From Dehalococcoidia bacterium (lineage in GTDB: Bacteria > Chloroflexota > Dehalococcoidia > UBA2979): a DNA stretch of 64,000 nt. Shown piece after piece: positions 51,013 through 60,469 of the stretch; the stretch's first letter is position 1, and each line of letters starts with the position of its first letter. Both the position numbers and the translations under genes were made by a program. The DNA lies in assembly GCA_023228825.1 (NCBI GenBank), contig JALOAL010000001.1:186001-250000 (forward strand), in the 5' to 3' direction. The notes below the pieces were generated by a model. The model saw only the letters and a program-made list of their open reading frames with translations. It was not told where the DNA came from and searched no databases.

Positions 51013-52289
51013 CAGTCCCACCCCTCCGCATCCGCGAGGCCGGCCTCGCGCTGCATGCGGCGGCGGATCGCCGCGCGCGCGTTGCGCCGGACATCCGCGC
51101 CGCTGCCCAGCGTGCCGAGGTAACGCGCTCGGCGCAAGCCTGCGAGCGCCTGGCCCACTGCGGGGCCCCTCGGAACCCCCAGGGCCAGCAGTTGCTCGGC
51201 CGTGAGCGGCGGCCGCGTGCGCTCCCAGCGCCGCAGTTCACGCTGCAGCGGCGCCTGCTCCTCCGGGGCGAGCCACGCCGCCGCCGTCCGCGCCTTCGCG
51301 TGCACGCCCTCCAGGCCCGCGAGGCGCGCGGGGTCGATGCCGTCGGCGGAGAGGCGGCCCGCCTCCAGCAGTCGGGCGGCGTCCGCCACGGCCTGCCGCG
51401 CCTCTCGCGGCGCGCTTAGCCGCAGGAGGATCGCCTCGCGTGCTGCCTGCGGCAGCGGGGCGAGGAGCACGGCCGCGAGACGTGCGGCCGGCATGGGGCC
51501 GCGCCGCCGGAGCGCGGCGCGCGAGGCCGTCGGGAGCGTCCATTGCGGATGGGCGCCGCGGAGCGTGCCCCACTCGTCCAGCAGGTCCACCGCCCGGCCC
51601 GAGCGCCGGCGACGGGCGGTGTTGGCGAACTCGGCCCACAGGCGCTCGCCGGAGATGGGCTCCAGCCAGCGCGCACCCGCTTCGATCAGGCGGAGGGTGG
51701 TGGCGTCTGGCGCCAGGCGGAAGAGGGCGGCGGTGCGCGCGCCGCGCCACAGGCGGGTGGCGTCGTCCTCGAACGAGCGCTCGTGCAGGACGCGGAGCGT
51801 GCGCGACTCGAGGTCGGCGAGGCCGCCGTGCGGATCCACCAGCCGCCCGCGGTCGGCCCCCACCAGGCCGAAGGCCATGGCGTTCACGGTGAAGTCGCGG
51901 CGGTGGAGGTCCGCCTCCAGGCTGTCGGTGGGGCGCACGACGGGCAGTGCACCGGGCGCGACATAATCCTCGGCGCGGAGGTGCGCGAGGTCCAGCCGGG
52001 CGCCGTCGATGCTCACGCTCGCGGTGCCGAAGCGCGCCTCGTGCTTCACGAGCGCCGGATCCGCCTGCGTGCGCCGGGCGACCTCCGTCACGAGCGCATC
52101 CAGCGATCCCCGCACCGCCAGGTCCAGGTCATTCACGGGCGTCCCGAGGGCGAGGTCGCGCACGACGCCGCCGACGGCCCAGAGGTCGCACTGCGTGGCG
52201 CGGGCGGCGGCCTCGGAGGCGCGCAGGAGGCGGCCCAGATTGGGGGGCAGGCGGGCATTCAGCGCAGACATCGTGAGGCGCGTAAGCAT
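51012..52289 (-). CDS. cca: CCA tRNA nucleotidyltransferase / poly(A) polymerase family
   Basis: A 425-residue class II nucleotidyltransferase. The head signature is DLWAVGGVVRDLALG then NDLDLAVRG with the catalytic Asp pair. LHRRDFTVNAMAFGL and RSFEDDATRLWRGARTAALF (flexible-loop/neck) follow. The helical tail is Ala/Leu-rich. It adds or repairs tRNA 3' CCA ends; all three tRNAs here encode CCA, so repair is its likely role for them. ATG 52289 or 52271 are possible starts. Confidence 0.9.
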   Translation of the reverse strand: MLTRLTMSALNARLPPNLGRLLRASEAAARATQCDLWAVGGVVRDLALGTPVNDLDLAVRGSLDALVTEVARRTQADPALVKHEARFGTASVSIDGARLDLAHLRAEDYVAPGALPVVRPTDSLEADLHRRDFTVNAMAFGLVGADRGRLVDPHGGLADLESRTLRVLHERSFEDDATRLWRGARTAALFRLAPDATTLRLIEAGARWLEPISGERLWAEFANTARRRRSGRAVDLLDEWGTLRGAHPQWTLPTASRAALRRRGPMPAARLAAVLLAPLPQAAREAILLRLSAPREARQAVADAARLLEAGRLSADGIDPARLAGLEGVHAKARTAAAWLAPEEQAPLQRELRRWERTRPPLTAEQLLALGVPRGPAVGQALAGLRRARYLGTLGSGADVRRNARAAIRRRMQREAGLADAEGWD

Positions 52290-52300
52290 TTGAGCGTTTC

Positions 52301-52330
52301 TTGACACTGGGAAGTGTGGGTTCCTACGAT
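52301..52330 (+). promoter_or_regulatory. promoter of the rnc-smc-ftsY unit
   Basis: -35 TTGACA (52301-52306), 18-base spacer, -10 TACGAT (52325-52330), about 125 bases before the rnc start. It is divergent from cca and closely resembles the promoter of tRNA-Lys. Confidence 0.65.
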
Positions 52331-52453
52331 GCCCTGACCAGCGGCGTTCTCTCTCCCCGACCCGCCGCTGTGGCTCATGCAGCACACATCGTACGCCGCG
52401 GGTGGGGCGGGTACGCTGAGATTGGGTCGGGCTTGCACACCTTGGCGCCCTAT

Positions 52454-53269
52454 ATGCACCCCACCGACACGCCCCCCGACGACGGGGACTCTCACACCAC
52501 GGGCACCCCTGGCACTCCCGGCAACACGGCTGGCGCCGACGGTGCGCCGCTACCCGGGGGCAGCGTGGACGACCTCCAGCGCCTGCTGGGCGTGCCATTC
52601 CAGTCCGTCGACCTGTTGGTGGCGGCCCTCACCCATCCGTCCTTCGCCAATGAACACCCCGAGGACCCCGCGCCGACGAACGAGCGGCTGGAGTTCCTGG
52701 GGGACGCGGTGCTGGGCGCGATCGTGGCGGAGTCGCTCTACACGCGCTTCCCGCACGTGCAGGAGGGGCGCCTGACGGAGTGGCGCTCCGCGCTGGTCTG
52801 CGGCCCCACGCTCTCGCGCGTGGCCACGGACGTGGTCGACCTCGGGCCGTGGCTACGCCTCGGACGAGGCGAGGAGCAGACGGGCGGGCGTGAGCGCGAG
52901 GGCAACCTGGAGCGCGCGTACGAGGCGCTGGTGGGCGCGATCTACCTGGACCGTGGCCTGGAGGCCGCGGCCGCCTTCGTGCATCGCACGCTGGGCGACG
53001 AGTTCGAGGCGCTGGCGCGCGACCCGGGGGTGCTGAACCCCAAGGGCACGTTGCAGCAACTGGCGCAGGACTCGCTGGGCCGGCCGGACTACCGGCTGGT
53101 GGACCAGCAGGGGCCGGAACACGACCGACAGTTCACAGTAGAGGTCTACCTGCGGGGCGAACGCCTGGGCCAGGGCCGGGCGGGGACCAAGCAGGAAGCG
53201 GAGAAGGAGGCGGCGCGTCAGGCGCTGCCCAGGGTGCGCGCCATGCTCGAGTCAGGAGACTCGGCGTGA
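52454..53269 (+). CDS. rnc: ribonuclease III
   Basis: A 271-residue double-strand-specific RNase for rRNA and mRNA processing. The signature NERLEFLGDAVLGAIVAE (about 74-91) and the second acidic helix YEALVGAIYLDRGLE form the catalytic domain. The dsRNA-binding domain is at about 190-262 (NPKGTLQQLAQ, AGTKQEAEKEAARQAL). The first 35 residues are Pro/Gly/Asp-rich. ATG 52454 was chosen over the frame extension to 52301, which overlaps the promoter. Confidence 0.95.
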   Translation: MHPTDTPPDDGDSHTTGTPGTPGNTAGADGAPLPGGSVDDLQRLLGVPFQSVDLLVAALTHPSFANEHPEDPAPTNERLEFLGDAVLGAIVAESLYTRFPHVQEGRLTEWRSALVCGPTLSRVATDVVDLGPWLRLGRGEEQTGGREREGNLERAYEALVGAIYLDRGLEAAAAFVHRTLGDEFEALARDPGVLNPKGTLQQLAQDSLGRPDYRLVDQQGPEHDRQFTVEVYLRGERLGQGRAGTKQEAEKEAARQALPRVRAMLESGDSA

Positions 53270-53351
53270 CGCCCTTGCACGGATCGGACAACCGGAGGCG
53301 GGGGAACACGGGACAGCCGGTGGCACGGCGGTCCCCGGAAGTGGATCCTAG

Positions 53352-56300
53352 GTGTACCTCAGACGGCTAGAAGTCCACGGTTTCAAGGCCTTCGCGGACC
53401 GGCAACGGTTCGAGTTCGGCCCGGGGATGACCGTGATCGCGGGGCCCAACGGCTCCGGGAAGTCAAACGTGGCGGACGCGATCCGCTGGGCGCTGGGCGA
53501 GCAGTCCGCGCGCCAGATCCGCGCCCGCAAGACAGAGGACGTCATCTTCTCCGGCTCGGAGAAGCGACGCCAGATGGGCATGGCGGAAGTCACGCTCATC
53601 CTCGACAACTCGGAGGGCTGGATGCCCATCGAGTTCTCGGAGGTCTCCGTGACGCGCCGGGCGCACCGCTCCGGCGAGAACGAGTACCTGATCAACGGAC
53701 AGCAGGTGCGCCTGACGGACGTGGTGGACTTGTTCCGCCGCGCCCAGGTGGGCCAGAACTCCTACGCCCACATGTCGCAGGGCCTAGTGGACGAGGTGCT
53801 GGCGCTGAAGCCGCAGGACCGCCGCGCCCTGATCGAGGAGGCCGCTGACCTCCGCCGCCACCGCCACCAGTTGACGCTCTCGGAGCGTCGCCTGGTGGAG
53901 ACGCGCGACAACCTGGGGCACGTGCGCATGCTCATCCGCGAGGTGGAGCCGCGCATCCGCGCCCTCCAGCGCCAGTCGAAGCGCGCCGCGCGCTACAAGG
54001 AACTGGCCGCCGAACTCTCAGATGCCCTGGAGGTCTACTTCGAGCACGAACTACGGGACTCGCAGGAGGGCCGCACGCGTGCGCAGGCGGAGCATGACCA
54101 GAAGGCGCAGGCCTTTGCCGAGGCCCGTGACGGCCTTGCGAAGATCGAGGCGCGCCTGGGCGAACTGACCAGCGTGGTCACGGAACACCGCACCGCGCTG
54201 GAGACGCTCCAGCGCAAGGAGCGTGAACTGGCGGAGGAGGGCCTGCGCCTGGAGCAGGCGGTGGCCCTGGCCCAGCAGCGCCTGGAACTGCTGGCGGAGC
54301 GCCGCGCCGAACTCGAGGCGGCGATCGCGCAGGCGGACGTGCCGGAGGACGAGAGTGGCTCGTTCGACTCCCTGCTGGCCGCGCTGGACGCCCGCGTCAC
54401 GGAGGAACAGACCCGCCTGGCCCGCGAGCGGGAGGCGCTGACCTCCGCGGACGAGGCCACCCGCAGCACCCTCCGCGACCTCTCGGAGGCGGAGGCGCGG
54501 CGGGCCCGCCTGGAGGCGGAGCGCGAGGACCTCGTGCGTCGCATCGAGGAGGAGCGTGCGCGTATCGCGCGGCGCGTGGAGGAAAAGGCGGAGGCACAGG
54601 CGGCGCTGGAGGCGCTGCAGGTGGAGGCCGTCGAGCAGCGTCGCGTCCTGGAGGCGCACGCGCTGGAGGCGGAAGCCCGCACGGAGGCCGCGCGCATGAC
54701 GCGCGAACGCCGCGAGTCCGCCGAGCGCCGGCTGGAGGAGGCCCAGCGCGACCTGCAGGCCTCGCAACAGGCGCTGCGCGAGGCGGAAGACCGCGTGCGG
54801 GCGCTGAAGGAACGCCAGTCGCTGATCGAGATGCTGCAGGAGTCGCTGCCCTCTGCCACCGGCGGGGCCCAGGCCCTGCTGGAAGCGAAGGACCAGCCCG
54901 TCGAGGGCGCCGCGGAAGGTGACCCGCACCCGCTCGCAGGCGTCCTCGATGCCGTCGCGCGGCTGATCCGCGTGCCGGAGGGCATGGAGACGGCGATCGA
55001 GGCGGCGCTCGCGGAGCACCTCTCCTCGATCGTGGTGGAGAAGTACGAGGACGCGGTCGCGGCGTTGCAGTACCTGCGGGAGCAGGGCGCCGGCACGGCC
55101 ACCGTCTACCCGCTGGCCGACATGGAGCAGCGCTACCCGCTGAACCTGTTCAACGAGCGTGGCGTGGTGGGCATCGCGTCCCGCCTCGTGCGCTGCGAGC
55201 AGAAATACCGGCCGCTGGTGGACACGCTGCTGGGCCGCACCATCGTGGTGGAAGACCTGCGCGTGGGCGAGGCGATGATCAAGCGCGGCCTGGGCTCCGT
55301 GGTCACGCGCGATGGCGTCCTCCTGAAGCCTGGCGGCGCGCTGTACGGCGGCCGCGTGGGCGCGATGACGGAGCGCTTCTCGCTGGAGCGAGAACTCGAG
55401 GCCCTCCCGGCGCAGGTCGAGGAGGCGGAGGCCGCCCTGGCGCCGGCGCGGGCACAGGTGGAGCACCACGAGGCGATCGTGGGGGACGCACGAGATGCCG
55501 TGGCGAAGGCCCGCCGGACGGTGGACGAGGCCGAGGAGGCCCGGCGCGACCACGAGCGCGGACGCGCGGCCATCGAACGACGGCAGGCGGAGGTGGAATC
55601 GGAGACGCGTGCCGTCACCCGCCGCCTGGAGGACGACCCGGCGGACGCCGGTCGCGCCGCCGAACTGCAGGAGCGCGCGGACGCCGCCGCCGCCACCATC
55701 ACGGACGTGGCGGAGCGCATCGTGGCGCTGCGCGACCGGTCGACAGCCGTCGGCACGGAGCGTGACACCGTGGCGCAGCGCGTCACGGAGGCCACGCAGG
55801 CGCTCGCGGCGGTGGAAGCGGAACGCCGCTCGCTGGTGGCTCAGCGCGAGGAGCGCATTGCCGCGCGCCAGCAGGCGCTGACGCAACTGCAGGAGCGGCG
55901 CACCTCGCTCGCGAACATCGCCCGTGAGCAAGAGGACCTGGAACTGACGTTGCGGGACCGCCGCGAACGCCAGGCGAACCTGCGCGCGGAGCGCACGGAC
56001 GTGCAGGCGCAGATCGGCCCGGCGCACGCCGCCACCGCCGAACTGACCGAGGAAGAACGAGGCCTGGCCGCCTCCCGAGGCGACGCCCAGCGCGGCCTGC
56101 TGACCGCGGAGCGGGAGATGCTGGAGACGGAGAACCGCCTCCGCCGCCAGGTGGAACGCGTGCAGGCCCTCCAGCGAGAGATCGCAGAGGAGGGGATGCA
56201 GGTGCTGGAGGACGGCGCCGTGCGCCCGCTGCCCACGGCCGCCGGCTCGGACGAGAGCGAGACGAACGTCGCGGTCGCCCTGAACGACCTCGATGTCCTC

Positions 56301-57038
56301 GAGGGGGACGAGGGGGACCCGGCAGCCTTCGCGGCGGTGGCCGTGCGGGGTGGGGCGGACGTGGACGTGGCGGCGCTGCGCGAGCGCATCACGGAACTGC
56401 GCGGGGACATCCGCGCCCTGGGCCCCGTGAACGTGGAAGCCGTGGAGGAACTCACCACCGAGCAGGAACGGTTCGACTTCCTCACCACGCAGGTCGCAGA
56501 CCTGGAAGGCGCGGAAGCCGAACTGCGCGAGGCGATCCGCGACCTGAAGAAGTTGATCCGTGAGCGCTTCGTGGAGACTTTCCACGTGGTGAACGAGCGG
56601 TTCTCCACCTACTTCACCCGCTTCTTTGGAGGCGGCCAGGCGGAGTTGCGCCTGATCGAGGCCGACCCGGATGACCCGGACTCTGAGCCCGGCGTGGACA
56701 TCTTTGCCCAGCCGCCGGGCAAGCGGATCAGCAACATGGCTGTCCTCTCCGGCGGCGAACGGTCGATGACCTCGGTGGCGCTCTTGTTCGCGCTGCTGTC
56801 CGTGAACCCGGCGCCCATGGTGGTGCTGGACGAGGTGGACGCCGCGCTGGACGAGGCGAACGTGGGACGCTTCGTGGACACGCTGCTGGAACTGCGGGAC
56901 CGCAGCCAGTTCGTGGTCATCTCCCACAACCGCCGCACCATTGAAGCCGGAGACGCCATCTACGGCGTCTCCATGGGCGACGACTCCACCAGCCAGGTGC
57001 TGTCACTGCGCCTGGCTGATCTGCCGAAGGCTTCCTAG
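53352..57038 (+). CDS. smc: chromosome segregation protein SMC
   Basis: A 1228-residue condensin subunit. Walker A GPNGSGKS at about 31-38, the QNSYAHMSQGLVDEVL block, two long Glu/Arg/Ala-rich coiled coils (about 170-505 and 680-1020), and a hinge between them (about 520-670, containing GVLDAVARLIRVPEGMETAI). The C-terminal head has LSGGERSMTSVALLFAL (signature) and VVLDEVDAALDEANV (Walker B). The start is GTG 53352. The order rnc-smc-ftsY is classical. Confidence 0.97.
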   Translation: MYLRRLEVHGFKAFADRQRFEFGPGMTVIAGPNGSGKSNVADAIRWALGEQSARQIRARKTEDVIFSGSEKRRQMGMAEVTLILDNSEGWMPIEFSEVSVTRRAHRSGENEYLINGQQVRLTDVVDLFRRAQVGQNSYAHMSQGLVDEVLALKPQDRRALIEEAADLRRHRHQLTLSERRLVETRDNLGHVRMLIREVEPRIRALQRQSKRAARYKELAAELSDALEVYFEHELRDSQEGRTRAQAEHDQKAQAFAEARDGLAKIEARLGELTSVVTEHRTALETLQRKERELAEEGLRLEQAVALAQQRLELLAERRAELEAAIAQADVPEDESGSFDSLLAALDARVTEEQTRLAREREALTSADEATRSTLRDLSEAEARRARLEAEREDLVRRIEEERARIARRVEEKAEAQAALEALQVEAVEQRRVLEAHALEAEARTEAARMTRERRESAERRLEEAQRDLQASQQALREAEDRVRALKERQSLIEMLQESLPSATGGAQALLEAKDQPVEGAAEGDPHPLAGVLDAVARLIRVPEGMETAIEAALAEHLSSIVVEKYEDAVAALQYLREQGAGTATVYPLADMEQRYPLNLFNERGVVGIASRLVRCEQKYRPLVDTLLGRTIVVEDLRVGEAMIKRGLGSVVTRDGVLLKPGGALYGGRVGAMTERFSLERELEALPAQVEEAEAALAPARAQVEHHEAIVGDARDAVAKARRTVDEAEEARRDHERGRAAIERRQAEVESETRAVTRRLEDDPADAGRAAELQERADAAAATITDVAERIVALRDRSTAVGTERDTVAQRVTEATQALAAVEAERRSLVAQREERIAARQQALTQLQERRTSLANIAREQEDLELTLRDRRERQANLRAERTDVQAQIGPAHAATAELTEEERGLAASRGDAQRGLLTAEREMLETENRLRRQVERVQALQREIAEEGMQVLEDGAVRPLPTAAGSDESETNVAVALNDLDVLEGDEGDPAAFAAVAVRGGADVDVAALRERITELRGDIRALGPVNVEAVEELTTEQERFDFLTTQVADLEGAEAELREAIRDLKKLIRERFVETFHVVNERFSTYFTRFFGGGQAELRLIEADPDDPDSEPGVDIFAQPPGKRISNMAVLSGGERSMTSVALLFALLSVNPAPMVVLDEVDAALDEANVGRFVDTLLELRDRSQFVVISHNRRTIEAGDAIYGVSMGDDSTSQVLSLRLADLPKAS

Positions 57039-57098
57039 CGGGGCAGACGGCGCACGAGCGACTGACGGGCGGTGGCTCCGGTAGGATCGGGAGCACCG

Positions 57099-57147
57099 CC
57101 CGTTTCGGTTGAGCAATGAGCAGCCCGTTCGGTTGAGCGATGAGCAG
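57099..57147 (+). repeat. 24/25-bp tandem duplication over the ftsY start region
   Basis: Copy 1 (57099-57123) and copy 2 (57124-57147) share cccgtntcggttgagcnatg followed by agcag. Each carries an ATG, 24 bases apart. The first ATG (57116) opens MSSPFG then TGA, which ends four bases before the second ATG at 57140. Confidence 0.9.
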
Positions 57148-57157
57148 GAGGCACGCG

Positions 57158-58129
57158 TTGGGGCTCTTCAGCCGTGGCCGCGACAAGCAGGCCGAGCAGG
57201 CCGCCACAGACGCCGCGCTGGAGAAGACCCGTCGGTCCTTCCTGGGCCGCATCACGGAGGTCTTCGCCGCGGACGTCACGGAGGAGACGTGGGAGACGCT
57301 GGAGGAGGTGCTGATCAGCGCCGACACCGGCGTGCAGACCACGCTCGACCTGGTGGAGCGCGTACGCGCGAAGAACCTGCGCAAGGCGGACGACGTGCGC
57401 GCAGCGATCGCGTCGGAACTGACGGCGATCCTGGAGGCCGCAGACGCGCCCCGGGGCCGCCTGTGGGGACTGCCGGAGGACGCGCCGCTTCCTGAGCGAC
57501 CGTGGATCGTCCTGGTGGTGGGCGTGAACGGCACCGGCAAGACCACGGCCATCGGCAGGCTGGCGCACGCCTACATCCAGGAGGGCTACCAGGTGATGGC
57601 CGCCGCCGGGGACACCTTCCGCGCCGCCGCCATCGAGCAGATCCAGGGCTGGGGCCGCAGCGTGGGCTTCGACGTGATTGCGCAGGGCCAGGGCGCGGAT
57701 CCGGCCGCGGTGGCCTTCGACGCGATCAGCGCGGCGCAGTCGCGCGGGGCGGACGTGGTGCTGATCGATACGGCCGGGCGCCTGCAGAACAAGCAGAACC
57801 TGATGGCCGAACTGTCCAAGGTGCGTCGCGTGATCGAGCGTCACGTGCCGCGCGGCCCGGACGAGGTGCTGCTGGTGCTGGACGCCACCACCGGCCAGAA
57901 CGGCCTCTCCCAGGCGCGGGCCTTCGCGGAGGCGGTGGACGTGACCAGCGTGATGCTCACGAAACTGGACGGCACCGGCAAGGGCGGCATTGTCTTCGCG
58001 ATCGCGCAGGAGTTTGGACTGCCCGTGCGCTTCGTGGGCATCGGGCAGCGCGAGGACGACCTGGCGGAGTTCGATCCGCGCTCGTTCGTGGCCTCGTTGC
58101 TCGGCGAGCCCGCGGCGCGCGACCGCTAG
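57158..58129 (+). CDS. ftsY: signal recognition particle receptor FtsY
   Basis: About 323 residues, cytoplasmic/membrane-associated. It has an N domain of four helices (RRSFLGRITEVFAADVTEET, EEVLISADTGVQTTLDLVER), then the G domain. That has VVGVNGTGKTTAIGRLA (G1), AAGDTFRAAAIEQIQ, DTAGRLQNKQNLM (G3), TKLDGTGKGG and FVGIGQREDDLAEF. FtsY docks SRP-ribosome complexes. The TTG at 57158 follows AGGAGG by six bases and is preferred; ATG 57140 lacks a ribosome site and is the alternative start (329 residues). There is no acidic A domain, as in many short FtsY. Confidence 0.95.
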   Translation: MGLFSRGRDKQAEQAATDAALEKTRRSFLGRITEVFAADVTEETWETLEEVLISADTGVQTTLDLVERVRAKNLRKADDVRAAIASELTAILEAADAPRGRLWGLPEDAPLPERPWIVLVVGVNGTGKTTAIGRLAHAYIQEGYQVMAAAGDTFRAAAIEQIQGWGRSVGFDVIAQGQGADPAAVAFDAISAAQSRGADVVLIDTAGRLQNKQNLMAELSKVRRVIERHVPRGPDEVLLVLDATTGQNGLSQARAFAEAVDVTSVMLTKLDGTGKGGIVFAIAQEFGLPVRFVGIGQREDDLAEFDPRSFVASLLGEPAARDR

Positions 58130-58141
58130 GCCGGGCGGCGC

Positions 58142-60469
58142 ATGGCGGAGAGCGCGTCCTGGTACCTGTCGCTCCTCGCCGTGGGTGTCGCCGGGCTCCT
58201 CCCTGCGGCGCTCCTCTTTGACCGCCTCCCGTCCCGAGGCGTCTTCCTCGCCCGCCCCCTGGCGATGGCGCTCATGGCGCTCGTCACCTGGCTGGCGGTC
58301 CACCTCACCCCGCTCGTGTACGGCACCCCCGTGGTGCTGGCGTCGCTCGCCCTGCTGGCGGGCGCCTCGGCGTGGATCGGGTGGCGCCGGCCCGCGCTGG
58401 TGGGGGACGTGCGCGCGCGCTGGAGGAGCATCGCGCTCGGGGAGGCAGTGTTCCTCGTGCTGTTCGTGGGCATCGCCTTGCTGCGGTCGCAGACACCCGC
58501 CGCGATAAACACCGAGAAGCCGGCGGACTACATGTTCCTGGCGGCCGTGCACGGCTCCGAGACCCTGCCGCCGGTGGACCCGTGGCTGAGCGGCTACCGC
58601 CTGTCCTACTACCACCTGGGGCCGGTGCAGATGGACGGCCTCGCCCGCCTCTCCGGCAACCCCACGGAGGTCGCCTTCAACCTCGCCACCGCCACGGCCG
58701 GCGCCGCCGCCGGGGTCGCCGCGCTCGGCCTCGTGCTGGACGGCCTCGCCCTCGCGGGCGTCGAGGGGCGGCGGCGACGGGGCCCGCTCGCGGGGGGCGC
58801 GGCGGCGCTCGCGGGGTTGCTGCTCGCGAGCACGCTCGTGGGGCTGGTGCAGGTGCTGGCGGCCAACGGCCTGGGCGGCGAGGGCGCCTGGGGCTGGCTC
58901 GCCATCGAGGGCGTCCCCGTGCCGCCGGAGACGGAGGGCATTGTGCCTTCCACCTTCTGGTGGTGGTGGTCCACCACCCGCGTGGTCCCCGAGGTGATCG
59001 CGGAGTACCCGGCCTTCACGCTGCTGCTGGGCGATCCGCACGCGCACCTGATCGCGCTGCCCCTTGGCCTGGCGGCGCTCGCGCTGGCGTTGCAGGTGTC
59101 CCAGGGCGGCGAGCCGCTGACGTGGCGCCGCTGGCTGCGCGAGCCGGAGCGCTGGGCGCTCACGTCTGGACTGTTCGCCGCGCTGATGCTGACGAACTCC
59201 TGGGACGTGGTCTCCTTCGGCGTGGTCTGGGCGGTCGCGGCGTGGTGGGCGGTGGCGCGCACGGGCTGGCCGGTACACCTCGCAGCCGTGGTCGCCGCGA
59301 GGTGGGCGCTGGCGCCGGCGGCTCTGGGGCTCCTGCTGGCCTGGCCCTTCATGCGCACGCTGGACCCGGCCCCGCTCGGCCTCGCGCCCACGGTCGGAGT
59401 TGCCTCCGACCCGCGCTGGCTCCTGGTCTGGCTGCCGCCGCTGGCGCCCGCGCTGCTGGCAGCGGCGCTGCTGCGGCCGCTGGCCACGCGTCGAGGCCTC
59501 GCGGTAGGCCTCGGGGTCGCGGCGTTGCCGGTGCTGCTCTGGGCGGCGTGGCTCCTCACGCGCGGCGAGGGTGGGGAGGTGCTCGCGCGCTCGTGGGGAT
59601 GGATCGTGCTCGCGGGCCTCGTGGCAGGCGTCGCGTGGGCAGGGGCGGCAAGCGCGGCGGCGTGGGGGCGGGACCGGGCGCTCGCGGCCGGCCTCTGGCT
59701 GCTGGCGGCGGGCCTGGCCGTGCTGCTGACGACCGAGTTGGTGCACATCGACGACGCCTTTCCCGGGCGCTGGAACACCGCGTTTAAGTTGTGGTTCCAG
59801 TCCTGGGCGATCCTCTCGGTGGCGGGCGCCATCCTGCTGGGGCGCGCGGCGGAGACGCACACGGGGAGGCTGCGGTGGCCGCGCGGGAACCCGCTGCGAC
59901 GTGGCGGCGTCATGGCTGGGGTGGGCCTCGCGACCCTCGTGGTCGCGCTGTGGGTGGTGACCATGAGCACGCCGGCGTTCATGGCGGTGAGCCGTGCGCG
60001 GGAGGGGCAGGAGCGCGCCTTGAGCGGGATCGCCTACCTTCAGCAGGCTGACCCTGCGCTGGGCGCCGCGGTCGAGTGGACGCGGACACACCTGGACCCC
60101 GAGGAGCATGTGCTGGTGCAGTGGATCGGCGAGGCGTACTCCCCTGGCAACCGGCTGGCCTCTTATACCGCCGTCCCCACGCTGCTGGGGTGGCCGGGAC
60201 ACGAGCGTCAGTGGAGGGGCGACTTCCGCGAGGCGGCTCGACGCGACGCCGTGGAGCGCATCTACGCCGGGGCGCCCCTGGAGATGCGCGCGGCGCTGGA
60301 CGAGTGGGACGTGACGCACGTCTACGTGGGGCGCGAGGAGCGCAGCGCGTACGGCCGGGACGTGGACCTGCGCTTCGCCTCGCTGCCCGTGGTGTTCGCT
60401 GCGGAGGGCGCGACGATCTACCTGGCGCCCGCCGGGGCGCCCGACCAGTCGCCGGAGGCCCGCCCGTGA
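58142..60469 (+). CDS. DUF2298 (Chlor_Arch_YYY) multi-pass membrane protein
   Basis: A 775-residue integral membrane protein with about 12 or more hydrophobic helices. Conserved early loop motifs are EKPADYMFLAAVHGSETLPP and VDPWLSGYRLSYYHLG. A Trp-rich FWWWWSTTRVVPE and LLGDPHAHLIALP also match the Chlor_Arch_YYY family. The family occurs in Chloroflexi and archaea and is thought to be a GT-C-like glycosyltransferase; its substrate is not established. The GTGA overlap with the next gene (60466-60469) implies a functional pair. ATG 58142. Confidence 0.88.
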   Translation: MAESASWYLSLLAVGVAGLLPAALLFDRLPSRGVFLARPLAMALMALVTWLAVHLTPLVYGTPVVLASLALLAGASAWIGWRRPALVGDVRARWRSIALGEAVFLVLFVGIALLRSQTPAAINTEKPADYMFLAAVHGSETLPPVDPWLSGYRLSYYHLGPVQMDGLARLSGNPTEVAFNLATATAGAAAGVAALGLVLDGLALAGVEGRRRRGPLAGGAAALAGLLLASTLVGLVQVLAANGLGGEGAWGWLAIEGVPVPPETEGIVPSTFWWWWSTTRVVPEVIAEYPAFTLLLGDPHAHLIALPLGLAALALALQVSQGGEPLTWRRWLREPERWALTSGLFAALMLTNSWDVVSFGVVWAVAAWWAVARTGWPVHLAAVVAARWALAPAALGLLLAWPFMRTLDPAPLGLAPTVGVASDPRWLLVWLPPLAPALLAAALLRPLATRRGLAVGLGVAALPVLLWAAWLLTRGEGGEVLARSWGWIVLAGLVAGVAWAGAASAAAWGRDRALAAGLWLLAAGLAVLLTTELVHIDDAFPGRWNTAFKLWFQSWAILSVAGAILLGRAAETHTGRLRWPRGNPLRRGGVMAGVGLATLVVALWVVTMSTPAFMAVSRAREGQERALSGIAYLQQADPALGAAVEWTRTHLDPEEHVLVQWIGEAYSPGNRLASYTAVPTLLGWPGHERQWRGDFREAARRDAVERIYAGAPLEMRAALDEWDVTHVYVGREERSAYGRDVDLRFASLPVVFAAEGATIYLAPAGAPDQSPEARP

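Noticed and set aside
57035..60319. 1094-codon open frame on the minus strand across smc-ftsY-DUF2298
   Set aside because: It spans three well-identified plus-strand genes and its translation is low-complexity Arg/His/Gln sequence.
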